Positions 17,021 to 26,184 are shown, counted from the first letter of the stretch. The stretch is DNA of 64,000 bases from Streptomyces aquilus (GCF_003955715.1 NZ_CP034463.1:2666001-2730000); one strand, 5' to 3'. Notes: a model not told the origin generated them from the sequence alone. A program made the numbers and translations.

Positions 17021-18717
17021 TCGGCCTCATTTCCGCCACCTCGGCGGGCGCGGCTGCGCGCGACCGGCTGGCCGCGGCGTGGCCGGAGCGGACGCGCGTG
17101 TACGAAGGTCCCGTCGGGGACGCCGTACGGGCCGCGTTCGCGGAGTGCGAGCAGCTGGTGTGCTTCCTCGCGACCGGGGCCGTGGTGCGGCTCATCGCGC
17201 CGCTGCTCGCCGACAAGACGTCCGACCCGGGTGTGGTGTGCGTCGACGAGGCGGGGCGGTTCGCCGTGTCGCTGGTCGGCGGGCACGGCGGCGGCGCCAA
17301 TGAACTGGCCCGTGAGGTCGGGGAGTTGCTGGGCGCGGAGCCGGTCGTCACGACGGCGACGGACGCGGTGGGGCTACCGGGGCTCGACACGCTCGGCTTC
17401 CCTGTCGAGGGCGATGTCGCCGCCGTCTCGCGGGCGCTCCTCGATGGTGAACCGGTCGCCCTGAAGGCGGAGTTGGCGTGGCCGCTGCCCGCACTGAAGG
17501 TCACCGAGGACGGCTCCCATGTCGTGCGGGTCACCGACCGGCTCGTCGGCGCCGCCGAGCGGGAGGTCGTCCTGCGGCCGCCGTCCCTCGTCGTCGGCGT
17601 CGGGGCCTCCAAGGGCGCTCCGGTCGACGAGGTGCTCGGGCTGGTGCGGGACGCTCTGCGGGACGCCGGGCTGGCGGAGGCGTCCCTCGCGGAACTCGCC
17701 ACCGTGGACGCCAAGGCGGAGGAGCCGGGCATCGTCGAGGCCGCCCGCGCGCTGGGTGTCCCGCTGGTCACCCACACCGCCACGGCCCTTTCGGCCGTCG
17801 TGGTGCCCAACCCCTCCGACGCGCCGCTGGCCGCCGTGGGCACGCCGTCGGTCGCCGAGGCCGCCGCGCTCGTCGGCGGCGGTGAACTCCTCGTCCCCAA
17901 GCGGAAGTCCTCGCGGGCGGACGGGCACGCCGCGATGGCGACCTGTGCCGTCGTACGGCGTCCCAGGCGCGGCCGGCTCGCGGTGGTCGGGCTCGGGCCC
18001 GGCGCCCGGGACCTGCTCACACCCCGCGCGAAGGCCGAACTCCGGAACGCCGCCGTGCTGGTCGGCCTCGACCAGTACGTCGACCAGATCCGCGATCTGC
18101 TGCGGCCGGGCACCGTGATCCTGGAGTCGGGGCTCGGGGCCGAGGAGGAGCGGGCCCGGACGGCCGTTGCGGAGGCGCGGAAGGGGCGGGCCGTCGCGCT
18201 CATCGGCAGCGGCGACGCGGGCGTGTACGCCATGGCCTCCCCCGCGCTCGCCGAGGCCTCCGACGACATCGAGGTCGTCGGTGTGCCCGGGGTGACCGCC
18301 GCGCTCGCCGCCGCCGCGATCCTGGGCGCGCCGCTGGGCCACGACCATGTGTCCATCAGCCTGTCCGACCTGCACACTCCGTGGGAGGTCATCGAGCGGC
18401 GGGTGCGGGCGGCGGCCGAGGCGGACATCGTGGTCACCTTCTACAACCCGCGTTCCCGGGGCCGCGACTGGCAGCTGCCGAAGGCACTGGCGATCCTCGC
18501 CGAGCACCGGGAGCCGGCCACGCCGGTCGGGGTCGTGCGGAACGCGTCGCGGCCGGACGAGTCCAGTCGGCTCACGACACTGGGGTCCCTGGATCCGGCG
18601 ACGGTCGACATGATGACGGTCGTGACCGTCGGCAACACGGCGACCCGGGACATCGCGGGGCGCATGGTGACGCCGCGCGGCTACCGCTGGCAGACCGCCG
18701 AGGAGGGCGCCAAGTGA
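17017..18717 (+). CDS. cobJ: CbiG-CobJ fusion: cobalt-precorrin-5A hydrolase / precorrin-3B C17-methyltransferase
   Basis: 566 residues from GTG 17017. Residues 1 to about 310 are CbiG: GLISATSAGAAARDRL, VCFLATGAVVRLIAPLL, DEAGRFAVSLVGGHGGGAN, then ATDAVGLPGLDTLGFP and the C-terminal VGVGASKGAPVDEV. Residues about 320-560 are a CobJ/CbiH methylase: VVGLGPGARDLLTP, ALIGSGDAGVYAMASP, TFYNPRSRGRDWQLPKAL. CbiG opens the delta-lactone in the anaerobic route, so its presence beside CobN signals a mixed pathway. No cobG monooxygenase is in the window. Confidence 0.94.
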   Translation: MIGLISATSAGAAARDRLAAAWPERTRVYEGPVGDAVRAAFAECEQLVCFLATGAVVRLIAPLLADKTSDPGVVCVDEAGRFAVSLVGGHGGGANELAREVGELLGAEPVVTTATDAVGLPGLDTLGFPVEGDVAAVSRALLDGEPVALKAELAWPLPALKVTEDGSHVVRVTDRLVGAAEREVVLRPPSLVVGVGASKGAPVDEVLGLVRDALRDAGLAEASLAELATVDAKAEEPGIVEAARALGVPLVTHTATALSAVVVPNPSDAPLAAVGTPSVAEAAALVGGGELLVPKRKSSRADGHAAMATCAVVRRPRRGRLAVVGLGPGARDLLTPRAKAELRNAAVLVGLDQYVDQIRDLLRPGTVILESGLGAEEERARTAVAEARKGRAVALIGSGDAGVYAMASPALAEASDDIEVVGVPGVTAALAAAAILGAPLGHDHVSISLSDLHTPWEVIERRVRAAAEADIVVTFYNPRSRGRDWQLPKALAILAEHREPATPVGVVRNASRPDESSRLTTLGSLDPATVDMMTVVTVGNTATRDIAGRMVTPRGYRWQTAEEGAK

Positions 18718-19304
18718 TCCGTGAGGTCCACCCCATCGAGGAGGAGTCCTACCGGCGGCTGCGGGCCCGCCTGGACACCTCGCACTTCCCGCCACTGACC
18801 CGGGCGGTGGTCGAGCGGGTCATCCACTCGGCCGCCGACCTGGAGTACGCCGACGACCTCGTCATGGACGAGGGCGAGCTGGAGAAGGCACACGCCGCGC
18901 TGCACGGCGGGGCGCCGGTCGTCGTGGACGTCGAGATGGTCGCGGCCGGCATCACCCGGCGCGAGACCGTCTGCCGGCTGCGCGACGCCGTGGCCGGGCC
19001 GGGGCTGACCCGCTCCGCGCACGCGATCCGGCTCGCCTACGAGCAGGTCGGCCCCGGCGCCCTCTGGGTGATCGGCAACGCGCCGACCGCGCTGGAGGAA
19101 CTGCTCACCCTGGACGCCGCCCCGGCGCTCGTCATCGGTCTGCCCGTCGGCTTCGTCGGCGCGGTCGAGTCCAAGGCCGCGCTGCGCGAGAGCGGGCTGC
19201 CCGCCGTGAGCAACGTGTCCGAGAAGGGCGGGTCGGCCGTCGCCTCGGCCGCGCTCAACGCCCTGCTGTACCACCCTGTTTCGCATTCCGAGGAGAAATC
19301 GTGA
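18714..19304 (+). CDS. cobH: precorrin-8X methylmutase
   Basis: 196 residues from GTG 18714. CobH/CbiC moves the C11 methyl to C12, giving hydrogenobyrinate. Family blocks: IEEESYRRLRARLD, VVERVIHSAADLEYADDLV, VVVDVEMVAAGITRRE, TRSAHAIRLAYE and VIGNAPTALEELL, then GLPVGFVGAVESKAAL. Compact normal length. GTGA overlaps both neighbours. Confidence 0.95.
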   Translation: MIREVHPIEEESYRRLRARLDTSHFPPLTRAVVERVIHSAADLEYADDLVMDEGELEKAHAALHGGAPVVVDVEMVAAGITRRETVCRLRDAVAGPGLTRSAHAIRLAYEQVGPGALWVIGNAPTALEELLTLDAAPALVIGLPVGFVGAVESKAALRESGLPAVSNVSEKGGSAVASAALNALLYHPVSHSEEKS

Positions 19305-20233
19305 CCACCCCCCAGCCCGCTCTGCTCATCGCCGGCCACGGCACCCGGGACGAGGCCGGGGCCGAGGCGTTCCGCGCCTTCGTACGGGAGTTGGGGCGCC
19401 GCCACCCCGAACTGCCCGTCGCGGGCGGCTTCATCGAACTGTCCCCGCCTCCGCTGGGCGAGGCCGTCACCGAGCTGGTGGACAGAGGCGTACGACGCTT
19501 CGCCGCCGTGCCGCTGATGCTGGTCTCCGCCGGTCACGCCAAGGGCGACATCCCGGCGGCGCTGGCCCGCGAGAAGGAACGGCACCCGGGGATCTCGTAC
19601 ACCTACGGGCGTCCGCTGGGCCCGCACCCGTCGCTGCTGAACGTCCTGGAGCGGCGTCTGGAGGAGGCGCTCGGCACCGAGGGGCGCGCGCCCGGCGACC
19701 TCGCCGACGTGACCGTGCTGCTCGTCGGGCGCGGTTCCACCGACCCGGACGCCAACGCCGAGGTGCACAAGGCGGCCCGGCTGCTGTGGGAGGGGCGCGG
19801 ATACGCGGGCGTGGAGACGGCGTTCGTGTCACTGGCCGCGCCGGACGTGCCGAGCGGCCTGGACCGGTGCGTGAAGCTGGGCGCGCGGCGGATCGTCGTC
19901 CTGCCGTACTTCCTGTTCACCGGTATCCTCCCGGACCGGGTCCGGCAGCAGACCGAGGGCTGGGCCGCCGCGCACCCGGAGGTCGAGGTGCGCTCGGCGG
20001 ACGTCATCGGGCCGGAGCCGGAGCTGCTCGACCTGGTGATGGAGCGGTACGAGGAGGCGGTCAAGGGCGATCTGCGGATGAACTGCGACTCGTGCGTGTA
20101 CCGCATCGCGCTGCCCGGCTTCGAGGACAAGGTGGGCCTGCCGCAGCAGCCGCACTTCCACCCCGACGACGACGGCCACCATCACCACGGCCACGGACAC
20201 CACCACCACGGCTCCCACTCCCATGCACACTGA
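19301..20233 (+). CDS. cbiX: sirohydrochlorin chelatase CbiX, long form with His-rich tail
   Basis: 310 residues from GTG 19301. Two CbiX-type chelatase repeats: LLIAGHGTRDEAG with SAGHAKGDIPAAL in the first half, VLLVGRGSTDPDAN with LPYFLFTGILPDRV in the second. Then MNCDSCVYR and a C-terminal tail in which 14 of the last 26 residues are His. Inserts Co2+ (or Fe2+) into sirohydrochlorin, i.e. early in the pathway. The tail is probably a metal store or donor. Its co-existence with CobN is unusual. Overlaps the next ORF by 11 bp. Confidence 0.9.
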   Translation: MTTPQPALLIAGHGTRDEAGAEAFRAFVRELGRRHPELPVAGGFIELSPPPLGEAVTELVDRGVRRFAAVPLMLVSAGHAKGDIPAALAREKERHPGISYTYGRPLGPHPSLLNVLERRLEEALGTEGRAPGDLADVTVLLVGRGSTDPDANAEVHKAARLLWEGRGYAGVETAFVSLAAPDVPSGLDRCVKLGARRIVVLPYFLFTGILPDRVRQQTEGWAAAHPEVEVRSADVIGPEPELLDLVMERYEEAVKGDLRMNCDSCVYRIALPGFEDKVGLPQQPHFHPDDDGHHHHGHGHHHHGSHSHAH

Positions 20234-21299
20234 CAGACAGGGCACCGGCAGCCACGACCTGCGGCACCACGGTGACGCGGAGGTACGGGACGACGGGGCG
20301 CGGCTCACCGACCTCGCCGTGAACGTCCGCGCGGACACGCCCCCGAGATGGCTGCGGGAGCGGATCGCCGAGTCGCTCACCGGGCTGGCCGCCTACCCGG
20401 ACGGCCGTGAGGCGCGGGAGGCGGTCGCGGCCCGGCACGGTCTGCCCGCGGAGCGGGTGCTGCTCACCGCCGGTGCGGCGGAGGCCTTCGTGCTGCTCGC
20501 CCGCGCCCTGGAGACCCGCCGTCCCCTGGTGGTGCACCCGCAGTTCACGGAGCCGGAGGCGGCGCTGCGGGACGCGGGGCACACCGTCGACCGGCTGCTG
20601 CTGCGCGCGGAGGACGGCTTCCGGCTCGACCCGGCGGCCGTCCCCGAGGACGCCGACCTGGTGGTGATCGGCAACCCGACGAACCCGACCTCGGTCCTGC
20701 ACCCGGCGGACACGATCGCCCGACTCGCCCGTCCCGGGCGGACGTTGGTGGTGGACGAGGCGTTCATGGACGCGGTGCCGGGCGAACGGGAGGCGCTGGC
20801 GGGACGCACCGACGTCCCCGGGCTCGTCGTCCTGCGCAGCCTGACCAAGACCTGGGGGCTGGCCGGGCTGCGCATCGGGTACGTGCTCGCCGCGCCGGAG
20901 ACCATCGAGGACCTGGAGCGGGCCCAGCCGCTGTGGCCGGTGTCCACCCCGGCGCTCGCGGCGGCGCGGGCCTGCGTGCAGCCGCAGGCACTGGCCGAGG
21001 CGGCTCACGCGGCCCACCGGATCGCCGCCGACCGGGCCCATCTCGTCGCCGGGCTGCGGGAGTTCGCCCCGGACGGACTCAGGGTGGCCGAACCGGCGGA
21101 GGGCCCCTTCGTCCTCGTACGCCTGCCCCGGGCCGACGCCGTGCGCCGGCATCTGCGCGACCTCGGTTTCGCGGTGCGGCGCGGGGACACGTTCCCCGGT
21201 CTGGACGAGGAGTGGCTGCGGCTCGCGGTGCGGGACCGGACGACGGTCAACTCGTTCCTCCAGGCGCTGGATCAGGCGATGGTCCTGTCACAGCACTGA
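20223..21299 (+). CDS. cobC: CobC-like PLP aminotransferase (threonine-phosphate decarboxylase type)
   Basis: 358 residues. Fold type I aminotransferase: GAAEAFVLLARAL, IGNPTNPTSVLHP, LVVDEAFMD and the PLP Schiff-base Lys K209 in SLTKTWGLAGLRIGY. In cobalamin operons this family supplies (R)-1-amino-2-propanol phosphate for the CobD step; the actinobacterial subgroup (Rv2231c-like) is assigned by context rather than assay. The ATG lies inside the His-tail codons of cbiX, 11 bp before its stop. Last gene of the second block. Confidence 0.85.
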   Translation: MHTDRQGTGSHDLRHHGDAEVRDDGARLTDLAVNVRADTPPRWLRERIAESLTGLAAYPDGREAREAVAARHGLPAERVLLTAGAAEAFVLLARALETRRPLVVHPQFTEPEAALRDAGHTVDRLLLRAEDGFRLDPAAVPEDADLVVIGNPTNPTSVLHPADTIARLARPGRTLVVDEAFMDAVPGEREALAGRTDVPGLVVLRSLTKTWGLAGLRIGYVLAAPETIEDLERAQPLWPVSTPALAAARACVQPQALAEAAHAAHRIAADRAHLVAGLREFAPDGLRVAEPAEGPFVLVRLPRADAVRRHLRDLGFAVRRGDTFPGLDEEWLRLAVRDRTTVNSFLQALDQAMVLSQH

Positions 21300-21302
21300 G
21301 CG

Positions 21303-21337
21303 GCGGCGCCGACGCGGGTGAGACGCGCCGGCGCCGC
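21303..21337. terminator. bidirectional terminator between cobC and LAETG gene
   Basis: Arms GCGGCGCCGACGCG (21303-21316) and CGCGCCGGCGCCGC (21324-21337), a 14-bp stem with one mismatch and a 7-nt loop, exactly between two convergent genes. No U-tract, as is common in this GC range. Confidence 0.7.
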
Positions 21338-21348
21338 GCACCCGTCGG

Positions 21349-22254
21349 TCAGTTCCGGCCGCGCCGCGCCACCGCGGCCGCTCCCCCGCCCGCGACGAGC
21401 AGGGCGATCGCGCCGCCCGCGATGTACGGGGTCATGGAGTTGCCGCCGGTCTCGGCCAACCCGGCCTCGGCGGGGGCGCCTTGGGGCTTCACGTCGCCGG
21501 CCGGGGTCGCGGAGGGTGCCGCGGAGGCGGGTGCCGCCGGGGCCTCGCAGGTGGCCTTCGCCAGGGTCAGGGTGCCCTCGACCTCGGCCACGTTGAGCTT
21601 CAACGGGTTGACGGAGACGGTGAGTTCGAGGGCGGTGGCGGCGGCCGTGCGGGACGTGGTCTCGCGCTTCGACAGGTCGAGGCGGACCTCGCCCACGCCC
21701 GGGACCTTCACCTCGGTCGGGCCGCCCGCGCTCAGCGTGACCTTCTTGCCGAGGACGGTGACGTCACCGAGCACGTTGGACTGGGCGACCGGCGGCTTCC
21801 CGGCCTCGCAGACCGCCTCGGACCTGACGGTGCCGAGCTCGACGACCGAGAGCAGCGGCAGGCCGGGGACGTGCAGCTCGGCGTGGGCGAGGTGGGTCGA
21901 GGCCTCGGCCTTGGTCGCGGTGACGTCCGCCTTCGCCGACGCCACCTCGGCGTTCAGCACGCTGAAGGCCTGGCCGTTGTTCACGCCGTTCAACTCGGCG
22001 GTCAGGGCGGTCTTCTCGGCGCTCTGCGGCGCCCGCACTTCGTTCAGGGAGACCGCGAGCGGGACGTTCACGGTCTTGTTGAGCAGGGACACGTCGAGCC
22101 CGGTGCGCAGGACGACGGCGCTCGCGCGGCCCTCGTCGCCGGTGGCGTGTGCGGAACCCGCGCCCGCCAGGACCGCGGGACCGGCGGCCAGGGCGGTGGC
22201 CGTCGCGACGGTCGCGAGACGGCGTGCGGGCATACGGAAGTTCTTGCCGTTCAA
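21349..22254 (-). CDS. LAETG-anchored secreted protein (SCO1860-like)
   Basis: 301 residues. Signal peptide (RMPARRLATVATATALAAG..., cleavage near SAHA-TGDE). The mature part is low-complexity Ala/Val/Thr-rich, probably beta-rich, with single Cys residues. It carries a Pro/Ala linker, then the sortase motif LAETG at 266-270, a hydrophobic span and ARRGRN. Streptomyces class E sortases recognise LAxTG, so covalent attachment to peptidoglycan is expected. It resembles the family named after SCO1860; function unknown. Convergent with cobC. Confidence 0.88.
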   Translation of the reverse strand: MNGKNFRMPARRLATVATATALAAGPAVLAGAGSAHATGDEGRASAVVLRTGLDVSLLNKTVNVPLAVSLNEVRAPQSAEKTALTAELNGVNNGQAFSVLNAEVASAKADVTATKAEASTHLAHAELHVPGLPLLSVVELGTVRSEAVCEAGKPPVAQSNVLGDVTVLGKKVTLSAGGPTEVKVPGVGEVRLDLSKRETTSRTAAATALELTVSVNPLKLNVAEVEGTLTLAKATCEAPAAPASAAPSATPAGDVKPQGAPAEAGLAETGGNSMTPYIAGGAIALLVAGGGAAAVARRGRN

Positions 22255-22330
22255 GGTGGGGACCCCTCAGAGGAGACTTGCTCGGGACTCGGCAAGAATT
22301 ACGCACTGAGAGTGAACAGTCAGCGGTCCG

Positions 22331-22361
22331 ACGGGAGTTCACCCCAACGTGGTGCTCCCGT
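22331..22361. other. inverted repeat upstream of LAETG gene
   Basis: ACGGGAG (22331-22337) and CTCCCGT (22355-22361), 7-bp perfect arms; nested GTTCAC/GTGAAC arms (22337-22342, 22360-22365). Lies 77-107 bp before the start codon in a 254-bp region that otherwise shows no gene. Possible operator; no family assigned. Confidence 0.3.
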
Positions 22362-22508
22362 GAACCTTTTCGATTCATGCGGCACGGGTGTTCCTCGAAG
22401 TCACCCCCGTACCCCCTTCTGTGCGAGCGCGTCCGTTGACGGGGCGGCGTGCGAGCGGGAGTGCAGAACGAGCCAGGCCGCTCCCCGGTTACGCTCCGTC
22501 AACGCGGC

Positions 22509-23600
22509 TCAGGCGGTGACCCGGCCGTTGAGGACGACCCGCTGCGGGTCCGCCAGCACGCGTACGTCGGCGCGCGGATCGGACGCGTAGACCACGAGGT
22601 CGGCCGGGGCGCCCTCCTCCAGGCCGGGGCGGCCGAGCCAGGTCCGGGCCTTCCAGGTGGTCGCCGCGAGGGCCTCGACCGGCGGGATGCCGGCGGTGAC
22701 CAGTTCCGCGACCTCGGCCGCGACCAGGCCGTGCGGCAGGGTGCCGCCGGCGTCGGTGCCGACGTACACCGGGATGCCGGCGTCGTAGGCGGAGCGCACG
22801 GTGTCGTAGCGCCGCTCGTGCAGCCGACGCATGTGTGCCGACCAGCGCGGGAACTTGCCCTCGCCGCCCGCCGCGAGCTGCGGGAAGGTGGCGATGTTGA
22901 CCAGGGTGGGGACGATCGCCACGCCGTGCTCGACGAAGAGCGGGATGAGTTCCTCGGTCAGCCCGGTGGCGTGCTCGACGCAGTCGATGCCGGCGCCGAC
23001 CAGGTCCGGGAGGGAGTCCGCGGAGAAGCAGTGGGCGGTGACCCGGGCACCCAGGCGGTGGGCCTCGGCGATGGCCGCGTCCAGGGCGTCCCGCGGCCAG
23101 ACCGCGGACAGGTCGCCGAGCTCGCGGTCGATCCAGTCGCCGACCAGCTTGACCCAGCCGTCGCCGCGCCGGGCCTCCTGGGCGACGTACGCGACCAGGT
23201 CGTCCGGCTCGATCTCGTGGGCGTAGCCGCGGATGTAGCGGCGGGTGCGGGCGATGTGCCGGCCCGCGCGGATGATCTTCGGGAGGTCCTCGCGGTCGTC
23301 GATCCAGCGGGTGTCCGAGGGGGAACCGGCGTCGCGGATCAGCAGGGTGCCGGCCTCGCGGTCGGTGAGCGCCTGCTTCTCGGCGACGTCCTGCGGGACC
23401 GGGCCGTGCGGGCCGAGGCCGACATGGCAGTGCGCGTCGACCAGGCCCGGCAGGGCCCAGCCGACGACGGTGCGGATGTCACGGGCGCCGGCGGGACGGT
23501 CGTAGGAGATCCGGCCGTCGACGATCCACAGGTCGTCGCGGACCTCCTCGGGTCCGACCAGGATCCGTCCCTTGACGTGCAGCACCGCGTGATCGCTCAT
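22509..23600 (-). CDS. amidohydrolase family protein (imidazolonepropionase/prolidase-like)
   Basis: 363 residues from ATG 23600 (MSDHAV). Metal-dependent hydrolase fold: LPGLVDAHCHVG with H57 and H59, a Lys (WVKLVGDW) likely carbamylated, VTAHCFS and CVEHATG histidines, and GTDAGG with the catalytic Asp near residue 285. The C-terminal GRPGLEEGAPADLVVYASDP block is typical of the superfamily. Substrate unknown; cytosolic (no signal peptide). Minus strand, 27 bp upstream of nothing obviously co-transcribed except the ABC transporter genes behind it. Confidence 0.85.
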   Translation of the reverse strand: MSDHAVLHVKGRILVGPEEVRDDLWIVDGRISYDRPAGARDIRTVVGWALPGLVDAHCHVGLGPHGPVPQDVAEKQALTDREAGTLLIRDAGSPSDTRWIDDREDLPKIIRAGRHIARTRRYIRGYAHEIEPDDLVAYVAQEARRGDGWVKLVGDWIDRELGDLSAVWPRDALDAAIAEAHRLGARVTAHCFSADSLPDLVGAGIDCVEHATGLTEELIPLFVEHGVAIVPTLVNIATFPQLAAGGEGKFPRWSAHMRRLHERRYDTVRSAYDAGIPVYVGTDAGGTLPHGLVAAEVAELVTAGIPPVEALAATTWKARTWLGRPGLEEGAPADLVVYASDPRADVRVLADPQRVVLNGRVTA

Positions 23601-23626
23601 GCCTCGCACCTTAGCGGCGGCCCTCC

Positions 23627-24424
23627 TCAGTCCGTCTTGCCGCCCACCTGGTCGGACGTCTCCTCCTCCACGTCGGCCATCGCCGGGTCGAGGAGGCGGG
23701 ACAGGAAGTGGCGGGTGCGTTCGTGACTCGGGTTGCCGATGACCTGGGCGGGGACGCCGTCCTCGACGATCACTCCGCCGTCCATGAAGACGACCCGGTC
23801 GGCGACCTCGCGGGCGAAGGTCATCTCGTGGGTGACGACCATCATCGTCATGCCCTCGTCGGCGAGCATCCGCATCACCGCGAGGACGTCGCCGACGAGT
23901 TCGGGGTCGAGCGCCGAGGTCGGCTCGTCGAAGAGCATCACCTCGGGGCCCATGGACAGCGACCGCGCGATGGCGACGCGCTGCTGCTGGCCGCCGGAGA
24001 GGGACGCCGGGTAGGCGTTCGCCTTCTCCGACAGGCCGACGCGTTCCAGGTTCTCGGCGGCCACCTTCGCCGCCTCCGCCTTGCCGCGCCTGAGGACCCG
24101 GCGCTGCGGGAGCGTGAGGTTCTCGGTGACGGTGAGGTGCGGGAAGAGGTTGAACTGCTGGAAGACCATGCCGATCCGGCGGCGTACGGCGTCGATGTCG
24201 ACGTCCGGGTCGGTGAGTTCGGTGCCGCCGACGAAGACCCGGCCCTTGGTGGGCTCTTCGAGGAGGTTCACGCAGCGCAGCAGCGTGGACTTGCCGGAGC
24301 CGGACGGGCCGATGACACAGACGACCTCGCCGCGCCCGATCTCCAGGTCGATGCCCTTGAGGACCTCGTTGTCACCGAACGACTTGTGCAGGCCCCGGAC
24401 TTGGATCTCTGCCGTGCTGGTCAC
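23627..24424 (-). CDS. polar amino acid ABC transporter ATP-binding protein
   Basis: 265 residues from GTG 24424, overlapping the permease stop (GTGA). Walker [10 protein letters not shown] (39-47), Q-loop [12 protein letters not shown], signature [14 protein letters not shown], Walker [16 protein letters not shown]-loop VVTHEM. High similarity to GlnQ/GluA-type ATPases of glutamate/glutamine uptake. Last gene of the SBP-permease-ATPase operon. Confidence 0.94.
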   Translation of the reverse strand: MTSTAEIQVRGLHKSFGDNEVLKGIDLEIGRGEVVCVIGPSGSGKSTLLRCVNLLEEPTKGRVFVGGTELTDPDVDIDAVRRRIGMVFQQFNLFPHLTVTENLTLPQRRVLRRGKAEAAKVAAENLERVGLSEKANAYPASLSGGQQQRVAIARSLSMGPEVMLFDEPTSALDPELVGDVLAVMRMLADEGMTMMVVTHEMTFAREVADRVVFMDGGVIVEDGVPAQVIGNPSHERTRHFLSRLLDPAMADVEEETSDQVGGKTD

Positions 24425-25254
24425 TTGACCGCCTCCTGGGCCTTGGCCTCCATACGGCGGACGACGAAGCCGAGCGGGATCGTCACCAGCAGATAGCACA
24501 GGCCGGCGACGAGGATCGGCGTGGAGTTGGCGGTCTGGCTGGCCAGATCGCGGCCGTACTTGGACAGTTCGCGCTCCTCCAGGGTGACGCCGAGGAACAG
24601 CACCAGCGAGGAGTCCTTGAAGAGCAGGACGAGTTCGTTGGTGAGCGGCGGCAGGATGATGCGGAACGCCTGCGGGATGATGATCGAGACCATGGCCCGC
24701 GCGGGCGAGAAGCCCAGCGAACGGGCCGCCTCCATCTGCCCCTTGGGCACCGCCTGGATGCCCGCGCGGATCGTCTCGGCCATGTAGGCCGCCGCGACCA
24801 GACCGAGCGCGAGCGCGACCTTGCCGTAGGTGCCACCGGGGATCTCGGTCCCCGGGAAGGCGAGCGGCACGGCCACGCCGATGAAGATGAAGATCAGCAG
24901 GGCGGGCAGGCCGCGGAAGATCTCGATGTAGACGCCGGCGAACCAGCGGTACGGGCCCACCGACGACAGCCGCATCAGCGCGATGACCATGCCGAGCACG
25001 AGTCCGAAGGCGAAGCCGGACAGCGTGTACAGCACGGTGTTCTTGAGCGCCAGCGTGATGACGTCCGGGAACATCTGCTGCGCGATGTCCCACTGGGCGA
25101 ACTGGTTCTTCAGCCGGTCCCAGTCCGCCGACACCGCGAAGGCGATCACGGCGCCGACGAACACCACGTACTGCGCGCCGCGCGACAGGCTGCGCTTCTG
25201 ACGCCGGGTCAGGCCCTTCTTCCTGGGCTGGAGTGGTACGTCCGTATCAGCCAT
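24421..25254 (-). CDS. amino acid ABC transporter permease (HisM/GlnP type)
   Basis: 277 residues. A long basic N-terminal tail precedes one span (about 29-46) and the five-span permease core. The EAA coupling loop [27 protein letters not shown] is present. Only one permease gene is found, so it probably acts as a homodimer. Starts 4 nt after the SBP gene stop on the minus strand. Confidence 0.93.
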   Translation of the reverse strand: MADTDVPLQPRKKGLTRRQKRSLSRGAQYVVFVGAVIAFAVSADWDRLKNQFAQWDIAQQMFPDVITLALKNTVLYTLSGFAFGLVLGMVIALMRLSSVGPYRWFAGVYIEIFRGLPALLIFIFIGVAVPLAFPGTEIPGGTYGKVALALGLVAAAYMAETIRAGIQAVPKGQMEAARSLGFSPARAMVSIIIPQAFRIILPPLTNELVLLFKDSSLVLFLGVTLEERELSKYGRDLASQTANSTPILVAGLCYLLVTIPLGFVVRRMEAKAQEAVK

Positions 25255-25258
25255 GGGG

Positions 25259-26122
25259 TCAGGATGCCGACGCGGACGGGGAGGCGGAGGCCGCCGAGGC
25301 GTCGTACGGGCCGATCCACTTCTCGTACAGCTTCTTGTACGTGCCGTCGGCCTTGGCGTCGGCGAGGGCCTTGTTGATGGCGGCGAGGAGCTTGGTGTTG
25401 CCCTTCCTCACCGTGAAGCCGTACTGCTCACCGGTGTTGAGCTGCTCGGCGACCTTGAAGGCGGCGGAGTTGGCCTTGTCCTTCAGCCAGCCCTGGACCA
25501 CCGGGTAGTCGATGATGACGGCCTTGACCTGGCCGGAGCGCAGGCCGTTGAGGACGGCGTCGGAGGACTCGAAGGAGACCGGGTCGAAGCCCTGGCCCTT
25601 GGCGTAGTCCTCGCCGGTGGTCTGCGCCTGGGCGCCGAGCTCGACCTTCTTGGCCTTGGCGTCGGCGAGGGAGGTGATCCCGCTGTCCTTGTCGACGAGC
25701 AGGGCCTGGGTGGCGTCGAAGTACGGGTCCGAGAAGTCGACGTTCTTCTTGCGCTCCTCGGTGATGGTCATGCCGGCCGCGGCGACGTCGCACTCGCCGG
25801 AGTTGAGGAAGGCGCCCGTCTTGAAGTTCTCGAAGGGGGTGTCGAGGATCTCCTGCTTCACGCCGAGGTCGTCGGCGACCAGGTCGATCAGCGAGACGTC
25901 GAAGCCCTGCACCTTGCCGTCGATCTCCGACTGGAAGGGCGGGTAGGGCAGGTGGGTGCAGGTGGTGAGCTGGCCCGCCTTGACGAGCTCGACGCCACCG
26001 GCGGCGGTCTTGGTGCCGCTGCCGCCGTCGTCGTCCGAGGAGCAGCCGGCCACGAGCAGGAGCCCGGCCGTCGCGGTGGTGGCGGCCAGGATGCGGGTCC
26101 GGCGCCCGAGGATCGTCTTCAC
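25259..26122 (-). CDS. amino acid ABC transporter substrate-binding lipoprotein
   Basis: 287 residues from a GTG with GGAGG 7 nt upstream. Lipobox LLVAGC places the lipidated Cys at 27. SBP family 3 features: PPFQSEIDGKVQGFDVSLIDLV, CDVAAAGMTITEERKKNVDFSDPYF, and YEKWIG at the end, followed by an Ala/Ser/Pro tail. Binds a polar amino acid outside the membrane; specificity not determinable. First gene of a three-gene operon with a near-consensus promoter. Confidence 0.93.
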   Translation of the reverse strand: MKTILGRRTRILAATTATAGLLLVAGCSSDDDGGSGTKTAAGGVELVKAGQLTTCTHLPYPPFQSEIDGKVQGFDVSLIDLVADDLGVKQEILDTPFENFKTGAFLNSGECDVAAAGMTITEERKKNVDFSDPYFDATQALLVDKDSGITSLADAKAKKVELGAQAQTTGEDYAKGQGFDPVSFESSDAVLNGLRSGQVKAVIIDYPVVQGWLKDKANSAAFKVAEQLNTGEQYGFTVRKGNTKLLAAINKALADAKADGTYKKLYEKWIGPYDASAASASPSASAS

Positions 26123-26156
26123 GGGGGAGCCTCCTGTGGGGGAACTGTGGGTTCCG

Positions 26157-26184
26157 ATTATAAGGAAACGTTTGGGCCTCTCAA
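26157..26184 (-). promoter_or_regulatory. sigma-70 type promoter of the amino acid ABC operon
   Basis: On the minus strand: -35 TTGAGA (26179-26184), 16-bp spacer, -10 TATAAT (26157-26162), a perfect -10, rare in this GC-rich genome. Start of transcription expected near 26150, about 28 nt before the GTG. Confidence 0.75.
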
